Assembly (NCBI RefSeq): GCF_017115045.1
Contig: NZ_JABXKK010000098.1
Coordinates: forward strand, 62,001 to 126,000
Reading direction: 5' to 3'
Source: Nostoc sp. NMS8
GTDB taxonomy: Bacteria; Cyanobacteriota; Cyanobacteriia; Cyanobacteriales; Nostocaceae
DNA: 64,000 bases
Positions 44,698 through 53,536 of the stretch are shown here, piece by piece; the first letter of the stretch is position 1, and every line of letters begins with the position of its first letter. The notes under the pieces are model-generated. The model was not told where the DNA came from and ran no database searches. It saw only the letters and a program-made list of their open reading frames with translations. Made by a program: the position numbers and the translations under genes.

Positions 44698-45109
44698 TTG
44701 TTTTCTCCGAATGTGTGTAAGTTAAATTGATTGGTAATACACTCTCAGCAACTTTCTTTGCTTGCTAAGTAGTTATTTGAATAGGTCATCTATTTGGACT
44801 GTTAAAGACAGTCACAGTTATCCGATCGCGACTTAAAATCGCATCAGTTATAGAAACACTGTTGTAAAACTGAAAAATTTTCTCTTGTCAACCGATGATG
44901 GTTGAAGCAAGGATATTGATAACGTCAATCGTCAGGGTTTTGTTGAGGGTAATCGGACGATTAGCGCGTAGTTATTTGATGATTTATAGATTGGTTATCA
45001 GATATTGTCTGATTAGCAAAACTGGAGGTCGAATGGAATCGTATCTTCATCTGTAGTAGCTGCGATCGCTATTCTCTATAAAACCTAGATTCCGGTTTTT
45101 CACACTGCA
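44698..45109. other. intergenic region duplicated with the RTX paralogue
   Basis: This spacer upstream of the 841-residue gene is similar to 46646-47040, upstream of the paralogue: both contain AAGTAGTTATTTGAATAGGTCATCTAT, AAACACTGTTGTAAAA and TTTTGTTGAGGGTAATCGGACGATTAG. The duplication therefore took upstream DNA along with the gene. Confidence 0.65.
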
Positions 45110-46645
45110 TCAAAAATAATCTTTCAAAAATGCCCGAAATACATTTCGGGCAAGGATGATGAGGACAAAAATCGCGGAACTTGCGAGCAATGCGGGACTC
45201 GTCGGAAGAGTACCAACCAAACTAAATTCTTCGATAAGCTGAAGATTATTCAGGTTGAGTGCAGGTGTAGTAGTATTATTGATGGCAAAGGCTTTATTTA
45301 TTAGGGTGTTGCCAAGTATGGTGTCACCAAAATTAATCCCGGTAGTACTGCCATCTGCAATCTCAACTATGCCATTGAGAGCTTGAATTCCTGGGGTAGG
45401 AACTTGGTATGTACCAATATGAAGGTATGCACCAAGATCAACCGCTGCAATGCCAGTACCATTACCAGTGATGCTATTGAAAGCATTTGAGCCAGCATTG
45501 ATCGCAGGACTTCCAGGTTTGAGCGCAAAATTACTTTGAACCGCATTAACAAATTGGGGATCTTTACCCAAAATATTCACCAACCCTGTGGCCTTTAAAT
45601 TATCTGAAGCTTGAAATATGTTGGAGTTATAAACAAGGTTGTGATCAAAGGTTACATTTGTAGCGTACTTGATGGAATTGGCATTTTGATTGTTGCCTGC
45701 ATACAAAATGTTGTTGTAGACACGTACACTATCTGAGTAAGAAACACCAATTTCTCCATTATTTGTGAGAACACGGCTATTCTTATAGGCTGTGTTGTTA
45801 ATGACATCTACATGGTTAGCCTTGAAAACATTAATACCAGAACTACCATTATGGTAAGTTATGTTATTCGTAATCAAAGCTTTCCCTGTATAAGGTACAC
45901 CGCCTTTAGCTTGAATAGTAGTATCAAGCATGATACCGTGGCCTTCAGTTATTTTACCAGCTGCGTACCACGGAACCAGACTTTGATTATCGTAGACAAT
46001 GTTACCTCCAAAAATCATTCTGTAGTCAGTAGTATTGTTATCCAAATTAAAACTACGAAGAGCAGTAATTCCCTGATTACCATAAGGCGAATACCAAGCA
46101 TTTCCTGACACAATATTTTTCTCAACTGTGATGTAGTCTGCATCACTGATTGCAATACCCGCACCTGAAAAGTTACTAACTGTGTTACCAGTGATGACAA
46201 TGTGATGAGGATTACTACCACCCACTCCCTGACTATTTTTCCAAGATGCTACATAAATTCCATTGGCATTAGTTAAGGGGTTGCTGAGATTATTTTTCTG
46301 TTGTAAGGCGTAGTCTAGAGTAATATTTTGCCGATTGCCTTCAAAGACAAGTCCTTCAACCCTAACGTATGATGAACTAAATATATTCATCCCACTTGCC
46401 GTCGTTTTTATCTTAGGCGTAGCTCCTGCATAGGCTTTGATTGTTGTCCAGTTGTTTGGTGAGCCATTTTTATTAAATATCATCCCTACGCTACCGTAAG
46501 TCCCATTCATGACAAGGATTGTATCGCCTGCTTTCAACTGGGGAAGGTAAAGCGCTTTGGCTATTGTGCGGAAGGGAGTTGTTGTAGTCAAGCCATTGCT
46601 ATTATCATTGCCTGTTCCAGAAATGTAGTATGTTGTGCCAGCCAT
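45110..46645 (-). CDS. beta-helix protein paralogue lacking RTX repeats (likely truncated)
   Basis: 511 residues. The first ~440 align closely to the 841-residue neighbour (TYYISGTGND, NNWTTIKAYAGATPKIKT, HHIVITGNTVSNFSGAGIAI), then a partial choice-of-anchor D domain. The end, LLASSAIFVLIILARNVFRA FLKDYF, is unlike anything in the paralogue and reads as out-of-frame or foreign sequence; the remaining anchor D domain and all RTX repeats are missing. Without RTX repeats it should not be exported by the type I route. Probably a decaying tandem duplicate. Confidence 0.75.
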   Translation of the reverse strand: MAGTTYYISGTGNDNSNGLTTTTPFRTIAKALYLPQLKAGDTILVMNGTYGSVGMIFNKNGSPNNWTTIKAYAGATPKIKTTASGMNIFSSSYVRVEGLVFEGNRQNITLDYALQQKNNLSNPLTNANGIYVASWKNSQGVGGSNPHHIVITGNTVSNFSGAGIAISDADYITVEKNIVSGNAWYSPYGNQGITALRSFNLDNNTTDYRMIFGGNIVYDNQSLVPWYAAGKITEGHGIMLDTTIQAKGGVPYTGKALITNNITYHNGSSGINVFKANHVDVINNTAYKNSRVLTNNGEIGVSYSDSVRVYNNILYAGNNQNANSIKYATNVTFDHNLVYNSNIFQASDNLKATGLVNILGKDPQFVNAVQSNFALKPGSPAINAGSNAFNSITGNGTGIAAVDLGAYLHIGTYQVPTPGIQALNGIVEIADGSTTGINFGDTILGNTLINKAFAINNTTTPALNLNNLQLIEEFSLVGTLPTSPALLASSAIFVLIILARNVFRAFLKDYF

Positions 46646-47809
46646 CTGTTTACTTCAAATGTGTATAAGGTGAATTGGTAGTACACTCTCAACAACTTTT
46701 TTCAGTTGCTAAGTAGTTATTTGAATAGGTCATCTATCGAACTTTTAAAGACAGTCATAGTTGTCCGATCGCAACTTAAGATTGCATCAGTTCTAGAAAC
46801 ACTGTTGTAAAATTGAATTTTTTTGCTGTCTACCTTGATGCTTGAACCAGGGGTATTAATACCGTCAATCGCCAGGGTTTTGTTGAGGGTAATCGGACGA
46901 TTAGTAGGTAGATGCTTCGTCTCTAGGGTTGTTGTCAAACATCGCCTGATTAACAAGGCTGGCTCGAGTAAAATTGAATCGGATCTTCATCTGTTTGCAA
47001 GCCAGTTTTACCATCTGCTATATTTGATATGGCGATGATATTTGGCATAATAATTCTTCTAAACTTTATCCGTTGTTTTAGATCAGGAGGTTGCCAAATT
47101 GGCATGGTAAAATGCACCCCTAACTGATAACTGGGGACTTAAAGTTATAGTGGTCAAAGTTAAATTGGTTGAAACTTTAGTAGGTTGATCCCTTAACTTA
47201 GGGGAACTAATGTAACAACTTAGTCGAACCTGTTATAAGCGGTGTAACTGAGCCTTGTGAACTTAGTTAAAAGTAACCTTTACAAATAGCACTTGTTATC
47301 AGTAAATGCCCGGAACATAGTAAGATTTCTTACAACAAAATCCAAAAAACTATGGAAATATTTGGTGGAGTCCTGTTAATTTCCAGAGTGATATCAGAAT
47401 AGAAAGCGCTTTGTGCGAGGATTTGATGAAGTTGAGCTAAATATTTTTAAAGAAAGCGATGCCTTTTTCAAGCCCATAAATTTATTTATCAGGAGAGGTA
47501 GAGGGCTGTTCTTGCTGGAGGGAATACTAACTCCAGCAAGAACAGCCCGTGACCGTAGCGAACTTGGGTCTAAAACCCCGCCGTCTACACAGCGCAATTT
47601 GGAGCCAGTCCGGTGGACGGGAAACCCTGCATAAAGGAACTGGCATGGGGGGTCTGAATCCCCACCTAATTGTTCCTTCTGCCTCCTCCCTCCAGCAAGA
47701 ACTGCCTCCTTGAAGGGGATCAATAATGCAAGAATTTTGAATTCGGAACGTTCGCCCTTGGCGTCTCGTAGAAAAGCGACGTGACGCCAATTTACCTAAT
47801 CTTCATAAT
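46646..47809. other. long intergenic region with duplicate spacer and hairpins
   Basis: About 1160 bases without a supported gene. 46646-47040 is the counterpart of 44698-45109. On the minus strand, codons after an ATG at ~47049 read MPNIIAISNIADGKTGLQTD, then EDPIQFYSSQPC and a stop, and a 79-codon frame at 46717-46956 continues in another phase; this may be a decayed small gene. 47503-47548 holds a strong hairpin. 47560-47690 is a G/C-rich repeat-like stretch. Confidence 0.45.
47503..47548. repeat. 18-bp perfect inverted repeat
   Basis: Arms gggctgttcttgctggag and ctccagcaagaacagccc pair perfectly around a 10-base loop. A third, shorter copy of the right arm (ctccagcaagaac) occurs at 47693. 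The stretch between, with GGGTCTAAAACCCCGCCG and GGAGCCAGTCCGGTGG, looks like structured repeat DNA. Confidence 0.75.
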
Positions 47810-48643
47810 ATGAACACTGATATCAAGTCCAGAATACCTGTTGCTTTAACCATTGCTGGTTCAGATAGCGGTGGGGGTGCAGGAATTCAAGCTGATTTAC
47901 GCACCTTTGCTTTTCACTGTGTCCACGGTACTAGTGCCATAACTTGTGTCACGGCACAAAATACTTTGGGAGTGAGGAGGGTTGATGCCATGCCAAGGGA
48001 GGCTGTTGTGGCGCAAATTCAGGCAGTAGTTGAGGATATTGGCGTACAAGCTGCCAAAACGGGTATGTTGCTTAATCAGGAAATTATCTTTGCTGTGGCC
48101 CAACAAGTGGAAGCTTTACAAATCAAGAATCTAGTTGTTGATCCAGTAATGGTGTCACGTACAGGGGCACAATTGATTGATGATGATGCAGTGAAGACTC
48201 TGTGCCATACGCTGATTCCTAAAGCGGTTATAATCACGCCTAATCGCTATGAAGCCCAGATTTTGAGCGGTTTACAAATTAATTCTTTGGAGGATATGCA
48301 GAAGGCTGCTGAAATTATTCACAAGACTTTAAGGACGAAGGCTGTTTTAGTCAAGGGTGGAGGTATGCAGGGAGACTTGCGTGGTGTTGATATCTGGTTT
48401 GATGGGGACAAGTTGGAAGTTTTGACTTGCGAGCAAGTAGAAACAAAAAATACCCACGGTACTGGTTGTACACTATCGGCTGCGATCGCTGCTAATCTAG
48501 CTAAGGGAAAAGACTTGTGGCAAGCAGTACAACAGGCAAAGGAGTATGTAACTACTGCACTTACTTACGCCCTAGATATTGGTGAAGGGCAAGGCCCTGT
48601 GGGACACTTCTTTCCATTATTGGGACTGAGGGCTGGGGACTAG
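47810..48643 (+). CDS. thiD: hydroxymethylpyrimidine/phosphomethylpyrimidine kinase ThiD
   Basis: 277 residues of the ribokinase fold. It phosphorylates HMP and HMP-P for thiamine synthesis. ALTIAGSDSGGGAGIQADLR near the N-terminus binds HMP, GMLLNQEIIFAVAQQVEAL and VVDPVMVSRTGAQLIDDDAV lie in the middle, and ETKNTHGTGCTLSAAIAANL provides the anion hole and catalytic Asp/Gly motif. Length is normal. No THI-box is seen in the upstream spacer. The gene is followed by tandem GGGGACTA repeats. Confidence 0.95.
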   Translation: MNTDIKSRIPVALTIAGSDSGGGAGIQADLRTFAFHCVHGTSAITCVTAQNTLGVRRVDAMPREAVVAQIQAVVEDIGVQAAKTGMLLNQEIIFAVAQQVEALQIKNLVVDPVMVSRTGAQLIDDDAVKTLCHTLIPKAVIITPNRYEAQILSGLQINSLEDMQKAAEIIHKTLRTKAVLVKGGGMQGDLRGVDIWFDGDKLEVLTCEQVETKNTHGTGCTLSAAIAANLAKGKDLWQAVQQAKEYVTTALTYALDIGEGQGPVGHFFPLLGLRAGD

Positions 48644-48732
48644 GGACTAGGGACTGGGAATTAGAGAAAAGTTTTCTTAGTACCTAATACCCAATCCCCA
48701 ATCCCTAATCCCTAATACCCAATCCCCAATAA
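48627..48732. repeat. tandem heptamer repeats after thiD
   Basis: Copies of GGGACTA/GGGACTG run into the thiD end, followed by complementary CCCAATC/CCTAATC units, making a possible long hairpin. The same heptamer class is dispersed through the window. Confidence 0.7.
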
Positions 48733-48849
48733 GAAATCTTTGCCCTTTCGGCATTTTTCTATTATTCTTGGGCATAGTTTGAGGGCTGACTATCTCTGTT
48801 AGCATCTCTGTACGATCTAATTACCTTGATTTTTAATACCAACCCCCCA

Positions 48850-49458
48850 ATGCGAACAACCATAGGTTCTGTTCACAGAAATTCGCCAATACCGACTACT
48901 CAAGCCTACCCTCCCTCTGTACCACTATCTGTATATAGGGAATTGTCAACAGAGTTGCAAGCAGCACAGGCGAGGCTAAATGCACTCACCACCCAAAATC
49001 AGCATTTGGCACAAGAAAATCAACTATTGCGCCAAGAAATTACCAAAGTAGTTGAATCTTTTTCCCGTTTGCAAAATTTTGTTGATTCCCATACTACATC
49101 CAGTTATCATCAAGCTAACCAAGCTTCTGGTGACTTTCAAAGTGCTGCCAAACAACCAGTAGCATCAGCGCGTCCACGTCAGCAGGTTTCTCGTTCGCGT
49201 CCATCTGTACCCAAAGCCCCACCCGAAAAAAGTCGCCGCCAAGACTTTTCTACACCTGCAACGGAAACAAATTTCCCCATACCAGAACCAGTTTTTATAG
49301 AAGAGCAACAAGTAAGTTATTATTATTCCACTACTGAGCCAGATACCAAGGGAATCAATGGCTGGTGGTTAATTATTACCATCTTGTTAATTATGCTGAC
49401 TGCCTTTAGTGCTGGATATTTCGTTGTGCGTCCCTTGTTTGAACATCAGAAACGTTAG
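48850..49458 (+). CDS. coiled-coil protein with C-terminal membrane anchor
   Basis: 202 residues from the ATG at 48850 (a TTG at 48826 is less likely). Residues ~35-80 form a heptad coiled coil (LSTELQAAQARLNALTTQNQ, HLAQENQLLRQEITKVVESF). The middle is Pro/Ser-rich and basic. One membrane helix near the C-terminus (WWLIITILLIMLTAFSAGYF) is followed by a short tail, so most of the protein faces the cytosol. Family not recognised. It precedes glnB by ~360 bases on the same strand. Confidence 0.65.
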   Translation: MRTTIGSVHRNSPIPTTQAYPPSVPLSVYRELSTELQAAQARLNALTTQNQHLAQENQLLRQEITKVVESFSRLQNFVDSHTTSSYHQANQASGDFQSAAKQPVASARPRQQVSRSRPSVPKAPPEKSRRQDFSTPATETNFPIPEPVFIEEQQVSYYYSTTEPDTKGINGWWLIITILLIMLTAFSAGYFVVRPLFEHQKR

Positions 49459-49814
49459 TTGACATTCCCACAGTCAGCAGCATTAGCACGCTTTCGGGCT
49501 ACCGTGCAATTTGTCTGCAATCACTCTCTAAATATCCGACCAAATTTGCTAAATGGCGGAGTTGATATATTATTGAGTTATAAAAGCTACATAAAATGCT
49601 AAGTTTACAGCAACTTACTTATGCTAGAACTTCAAAGATTATCCAAATAAATCCTTACTGGTTCTCATGTCCCAAACCCTAAGCAAAGTATCTACATTTT
49701 TAAAAAGTGGTAATTATTACATATCTTTTAGGAAAAGCACTGCTGGTTACAGCTTCAGACAGTGGATCTGGTTAGATATATAAACGAAGCTAGTAGAAGT
49801 CAGGAGTTAAAAAG
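49459..49814. promoter_or_regulatory. glnB upstream region
   Basis: 356 bases that must hold the glnB promoter. An AGGAG ribosome site stands at 49802-49806, eight bases before the glnB ATG. I looked for the NtcA site GTA-N8-TAC and found only weak matches (GTAATTATTACATA at about 49708), so NtcA control is not supported by a clear site. Confidence 0.4.
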
Positions 49815-50153
49815 ATGAAAAAAGTAGAAGCTATTATCCGCCCATTTAAGCTAGATGAGGTAAAAATCGCTTTAGTTAACGCTGGTATTGTTGGCATGAC
49901 TGTTTCTGAAGTTCGGGGGTTCGGACGGCAGAAAGGTCAAACTGAACGGTATCGCGGTTCTGAGTACACCGTTGAGTTTCTGCAAAAACTCAAAGTGGAA
50001 ATTGTAGTTGACGATAATCAGGTTGATATGGTGGTAGACAAAATTATTGCTGCTGCCCGCACTGGTGAAATCGGCGATGGGAAAATTTTCATCTCGCCTG
50101 TTGAGCAGGTGATTCGGATTCGTACTGGCGAAAAGAACACAGAAGCAGTTTAA
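49815..50153 (+). CDS. glnB: nitrogen regulatory protein PII
   Basis: 112 residues, full length. PII trimers bind ATP/ADP and 2-oxoglutarate and control nitrogen and carbon proteins such as N-acetylglutamate kinase and PipX in the cytosol. MKKVEAIIRPFKLDEVKIAL starts the fold; the T-loop GFGRQKGQTERYRGSEYTVE carries Ser49 (phosphorylated in cyanobacteria) and Tyr51 (uridylylated in proteobacteria); ARTGEIGDGKIFISPVEQVI is the C-terminal signature. ATG with an AGGAG site. Confidence 0.97.
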   Translation: MKKVEAIIRPFKLDEVKIALVNAGIVGMTVSEVRGFGRQKGQTERYRGSEYTVEFLQKLKVEIVVDDNQVDMVVDKIIAAARTGEIGDGKIFISPVEQVIRIRTGEKNTEAV

Positions 50154-50156
50154 AAA

Positions 50157-50308
50157 AGTTAGGAGTTAAGAGTTAAGAGTTAAAAGTTATAAGTCAGGAA
50201 TAATGAATCAAGATTTAGCAAAATTCATAACTCCTAACTCTTGTACAGATGCGATTAATCGCATCTCTCCTAACTCTTGTACAGACGCGATTAATCGCGT
50301 CTCTCCTA
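50157..50308. repeat. tandem repeats between glnB and rdgB, including two 36-bp units
   Basis: First come heptamers TTAGGAGTTAAGAG. Then a 36-base unit occurs twice in direct order, at 50237-50272 and 50273-50308, each with a central palindrome: agatgcgattaatcgcatct (50247-50266) and agacgcgattaatcgcgtct (50283-50302). The paired changes keep both palindromes perfect. The second unit overlaps the rdgB stop codon by three bases. Confidence 0.8.
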
Positions 50309-50884
50309 ATTATTAACTCTCTCCAACTGTGGAAGTAAAGCTGTAAAAGCCTTGCCTCGATGGCTAATTGACCTCTTTAACTCCCGCGTCATCTCGGCAA
50401 AAGTCAATTGCAACTCTTGCACATAAAAAATTGGATCGTAGCCAAAACCACTATCCCCACGAGGGGCATGGAGAATTTCGCCGTGGCAAACACCTTCAGA
50501 TTGTAATACGATCGCACCATCAGGACGAGCGATCGCTACTGCACAGACAAATTGAGCTTGCCGATTTACCTCATTGCCTAATTCGCTCAATATCCTAGCA
50601 ATGCGTTCTGAGTCGGTTTTGGCGTAACGTGCAGAATAAACCCCTGGTGCGCCATTTAGGGCATCTACTTGCAAGCCTGAATCATCGGCAATTGCCCAAT
50701 TTCCCGTAGCTTTAGCAATTTGTGACGCTTTTAGACAAGCGTTGGCGGCAAAGGTTTCGCCCGTCTCTTCAATTTCCAATTCTTCAGGTTTGAGGGTTAA
50801 TTCCCAACCAGAATTTTCCAGGTAAGCTTGCATTTCTCGCAGCTTACCTGGATTTCCTGTGGCTACTACAAGTAATTTGGTCAT
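50306..50884 (-). CDS. rdgB: XTP/dITP pyrophosphatase RdgB/HAM1
   Basis: 192 residues. It hydrolyses ITP, dITP and XTP to the monophosphates, keeping the nucleotide pool clean. Motifs in order: VVATGNPGKLREMQAYLENS (substrate binding), IADDSGLQVDALNGAPGVYS, RGDSGFGYDPIFYVQELQLT and KRSISHRGKAFTALLPQL. All catalytic positions are present and the length is usual. It lies 80 bases downstream of the phosphohexomutase gene on the same strand and may share its transcript. Confidence 0.94.
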   Translation of the reverse strand: MTKLLVVATGNPGKLREMQAYLENSGWELTLKPEELEIEETGETFAANACLKASQIAKATGNWAIADDSGLQVDALNGAPGVYSARYAKTDSERIARILSELGNEVNRQAQFVCAVAIARPDGAIVLQSEGVCHGEILHAPRGDSGFGYDPIFYVQELQLTFAEMTRELKRSISHRGKAFTALLPQLERVNN

Positions 50885-50964
50885 TGGTAATTAGTCATTG
50901 GTCATTGGTATATTAGTCATTGGTCATTTACCAAGGACAAAGGACAAATGACTAATAATAAATT

Positions 50965-52401
50965 TTACCCCGCCCACTGTTTCGCCCAAGCAAGAGTTTG
51001 ATGCACTTGCTCAATTGTCGAGGCTTCGCAGTAGAGGCGTAAAACTGGCTCAGTCCCGCTAAAGCGAATCATTAACCAGCTTTTATCAGCTAGACGATAT
51101 TTATAGCCGTCAATTGTCTGGCAATCAATCACTGCTTTCCCTGCAATTTCCGTTAAGGGTTGGGTTTGCAGTTGTTGCAAAAGACGCGATCGCACTTGCA
51201 TATTTGCTAGGGGTAAATCAATGCGATCGTAAGCTGAGGTGAACCCGGTTTGTTTCTGTAAGTATCGATAATACTCACCTAAATCCAAACCAGATTCGAC
51301 GATCGCCTCTAACACGTACAAGGCTGACAGCAGTGCATCACGTTCGGGAATATGGCTGCCATAGCCAATTCCTCCCGACTCTTCGCCACCCAATAACACT
51401 TTTGCTGCTAACATTCTGTCAGCAATATATTTATAACCAACTGCTGTTTCAAATACTGAGAGGTTATGTAGTGCCGCTACAAGGGGCATCAAGTCGGAAC
51501 CACTAACAGTTTTGACTATTTCTCCAGTAAAACCGCGCCGCAGGGTTAAATGGTCGATTAATATCGGGATTAAGACTTGGGAACTTAGGAAGTTTGCTTC
51601 TCCATCCACTGCTGCAATGCGATCGCAATCACCATCAAATACCAACCCCACCGTTAAACCTGATTTATCGGTTTCTCTATGAGTCTTGATGACTTCAAAT
51701 AGCTTTGAAAGGTATTTAGGCAAGGGTTCCGGCGCACCGCCGCCAAATAGGGGATCGCGATCGCTGTTGATTTCTTTAACCTGATTGCCTAGTAGTCTTG
51801 CCAATCCAGTAGCAGCAGCGCCATGCATGACATCGGCAAATAATGTCAATTTACCAGATGCGATCGCTTCTCTAAGTTTGGCAATATCAACTTTACGTTC
51901 TAACGCTTGGGTATAACTAGGCCAAGGATCGAATTTTTCTTGCTTACCTGGGGTAGCTGCTAGTGGTACTCCCACCAATAACTGCTCTTCGATCTCTTTT
52001 GTGACTTCTGGCGGTACCGATCCACCAAAATAACCCTTGACTTTTAAACCCAAATATTTACCAGGATTATGGCTGGCTGTAATTACCAGTGCCCCTAAAG
52101 CATTGAGTTCTTTTGCCGCCCAACTATAAGCTGGGGTTGGGGCATAGCTCTCGCTTAGTAGCACATCAAATCCCACAGCACTGACAGTATCGGCAACAGC
52201 ACGAGCAAAGTCTTCAGCCATGAATCGGCGATCGTAACCGACAATTATTGTCCGGCTACCAACCGTGGAAAAATACGTATCATATAATACTTTTGCGGCA
52301 ACTGGCGCGACCAGGGCTAGGCGTTCAAAGGTGAACTCATCACCAATAATGCCCCGCCAGCCGTCTGTACCAAACTTGATTGAGTTAGTTACAACTGGCA
52401 T
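50965..52401 (-). CDS. alpha-D-phosphohexomutase (phosphoglucomutase/phosphomannomutase family)
   Basis: 478 residues. All four domain markers are visible: ALVITASHNPGKYLGLKVKG with the phosphoserine, VGLVFDGDCDRIAAVDGEAN for metal, VLLGGEESGGIGYGSHIPER for the sugar, and SWLMIRFSGTEPVLRLYCEA for phosphate. It interconverts the 1- and 6-phosphates of glucose or mannose, supplying nucleotide-sugar synthesis and glycogen. The substrate cannot be settled; the length is slightly above PMM/PGM types (about 460). It should also supply mannose-1-P for gmd-fcl. Confidence 0.9.
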   Translation of the reverse strand: MPVVTNSIKFGTDGWRGIIGDEFTFERLALVAPVAAKVLYDTYFSTVGSRTIIVGYDRRFMAEDFARAVADTVSAVGFDVLLSESYAPTPAYSWAAKELNALGALVITASHNPGKYLGLKVKGYFGGSVPPEVTKEIEEQLLVGVPLAATPGKQEKFDPWPSYTQALERKVDIAKLREAIASGKLTLFADVMHGAAATGLARLLGNQVKEINSDRDPLFGGGAPEPLPKYLSKLFEVIKTHRETDKSGLTVGLVFDGDCDRIAAVDGEANFLSSQVLIPILIDHLTLRRGFTGEIVKTVSGSDLMPLVAALHNLSVFETAVGYKYIADRMLAAKVLLGGEESGGIGYGSHIPERDALLSALYVLEAIVESGLDLGEYYRYLQKQTGFTSAYDRIDLPLANMQVRSRLLQQLQTQPLTEIAGKAVIDCQTIDGYKYRLADKSWLMIRFSGTEPVLRLYCEASTIEQVHQTLAWAKQWAG

Positions 52402-53051
52402 CTAAGTATCCTAACTGTCTACTTGAGGATTCTAGCATTTATACAGTGTGCAGAGTAAAAAAAGAATCTAGTAATAATATGTACTAATAATATTCAATAC
52501 AAAGTCCAGCAAATTTGCGTATTATAGCTGCTGGTGAAGCTTGGGCAGTAGGGAATTGTATTATTTAATCTTTAAGAGAGTTTCTAACGGAGATTTGGCT
52601 TCGATCTGAAAAGTATTTTGACTATTCACACTTTTAGTTTTTTTCAACATAGAGAGGGCAAATTCTGGTGTAGCCTCTTTCTCTCTCATGGGGGTAATAG
52701 CGGCTTTCTGAATATAAATATATCCTCCTACGCTCTCGGTTGCCCAGAAAAAAGGAATTTTAAGTGCCTTAATTAATTTCTTATGGCGTTCTGAGGAAAG
52801 TAGTGTAAGAATTAGCCATGATGCTATCTAAGTAAGAGTTAACCAAAATTTGTTTGTAAATTAGGTTTTGGCATCACATAACAAGAATACCAGAATAGAT
52901 AAACTGAGATTTTTATGATGATTCACTAATATGAGCGATCGCCCTACCTACACAAATCTATTTCTAGATATAAACATTAATAATCCTTAATAGTTAATAC
53001 TATTAAGGATTGCTAATATGAGCAAAAACTGCTCACAAACCTGATTGTTCC
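52402..53051. other. intergenic region with a possible gene fragment
   Basis: 650 bases upstream of the phosphohexomutase and after the ParM-partner stop. The section 52561-52827 is open on the minus strand and described separately. The part 52840-53051 is AT-rich; a small inverted repeat TAATCCTTAATAG...CTATTAAGGATTG at about 52980-53012 may be the terminator of the ParM-like operon. Confidence 0.4.
52561..52827 (-). pseudogene. possible gene fragment of unknown family
   Basis: The minus-strand frame from 52827 to the TAA at 52561 is open for 88 codons, without an early ATG. It reads HKKLIKALKIPFFWATESVG, GYIYIQKAAITPMREKEATP, EFALSMLKKTKSVNSQNTFQ and IEAKSPLETLLKIK. Composition is protein-like. 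In a second frame an ATG just upstream reads MANSYTTFLRTP and stops, so a frameshift may have split a start from this body. Family not recognised. Confidence 0.35.
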
Positions 53052-53531
53052 TTAAAAATCATCGAGAAACTGACTAAGGCGACTGATTACGGGGTCAACC
53101 TCTTGAGGAGGGGTAGCAACAGTATAAGAAGTATTATTTACTACTTCTAATTGACTTGGAGACGGAATGAACGATCGATCGTTGACTATGAGCGCCAGTT
53201 GTGCAACTTGTTGAGAAAGTTGCAGTAGATGATGTTCCATCGCCTCCAAACGATTAGATCCCTTGGCAAAAAAACGTTCCTCAAGTCCAGCCACTTGACG
53301 TTGCAGTTCACCGATTTGTTGATCAATCGGTGTTGTTACTGCCGTTTGTGGAGCAGGTTGTACAGGTTCCGGTACACATAAAGATTGCCATAAGGCTTCT
53401 TTACAGAGGTCGCTGAAAGTCTTGTCTGGTTGTTTTTCCAAATAACTTTCTACTTGCGCTAACAAGCTTTCATCAGCAAGCTCTGGGTTGAACGTGACGG
53501 ATTTAACTACCTTTTTTGACCATTGGAACAT
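53052..53531 (-). CDS. small partner protein of the ParM-like actin (CorR/ParR-like)
   Basis: 159 residues. Residues 1-55 (MFQWSKKVVKSVTFNPELAD, ESLLAQVESYLEKQPDKTFS) have the strand-helix-helix look of a ribbon-helix-helix DNA or partner-binding domain. The middle is a coiled coil (IDQQIGELQRQVAGLEERFF, LEAMEHHLLQLSQQVAQLAL), and the end SRLSQFLDDF may be a filament-capture tail. It starts five bases after the ParM-like stop, so both should be co-translated. This fits a ParR-type adaptor. I recall a chromosomal pair of this kind described in Anabaena as CorMR; that link is not verified. Confidence 0.7.
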   Translation of the reverse strand: MFQWSKKVVKSVTFNPELADESLLAQVESYLEKQPDKTFSDLCKEALWQSLCVPEPVQPAPQTAVTTPIDQQIGELQRQVAGLEERFFAKGSNRLEAMEHHLLQLSQQVAQLALIVNDRSFIPSPSQLEVVNNTSYTVATPPQEVDPVISRLSQFLDDF

Positions 53532-53536
53532 CAGCT

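Noticed and set aside
46717..46956. 79-codon minus-strand frame ahead of the truncated beta-helix gene
   Set aside because: The counterpart spacer at 44740-45075 has stops in this frame, so it is not supported as a working gene; it is noted as a possible decayed region.
47700..47809. TPP riboswitch before thiD
   Set aside because: The conserved CTGAGA and ACC-TTGAACCTGA blocks are missing.
49600..49814. NtcA binding site upstream of glnB
   Set aside because: No GTA-N8-TAC; only partial matches.
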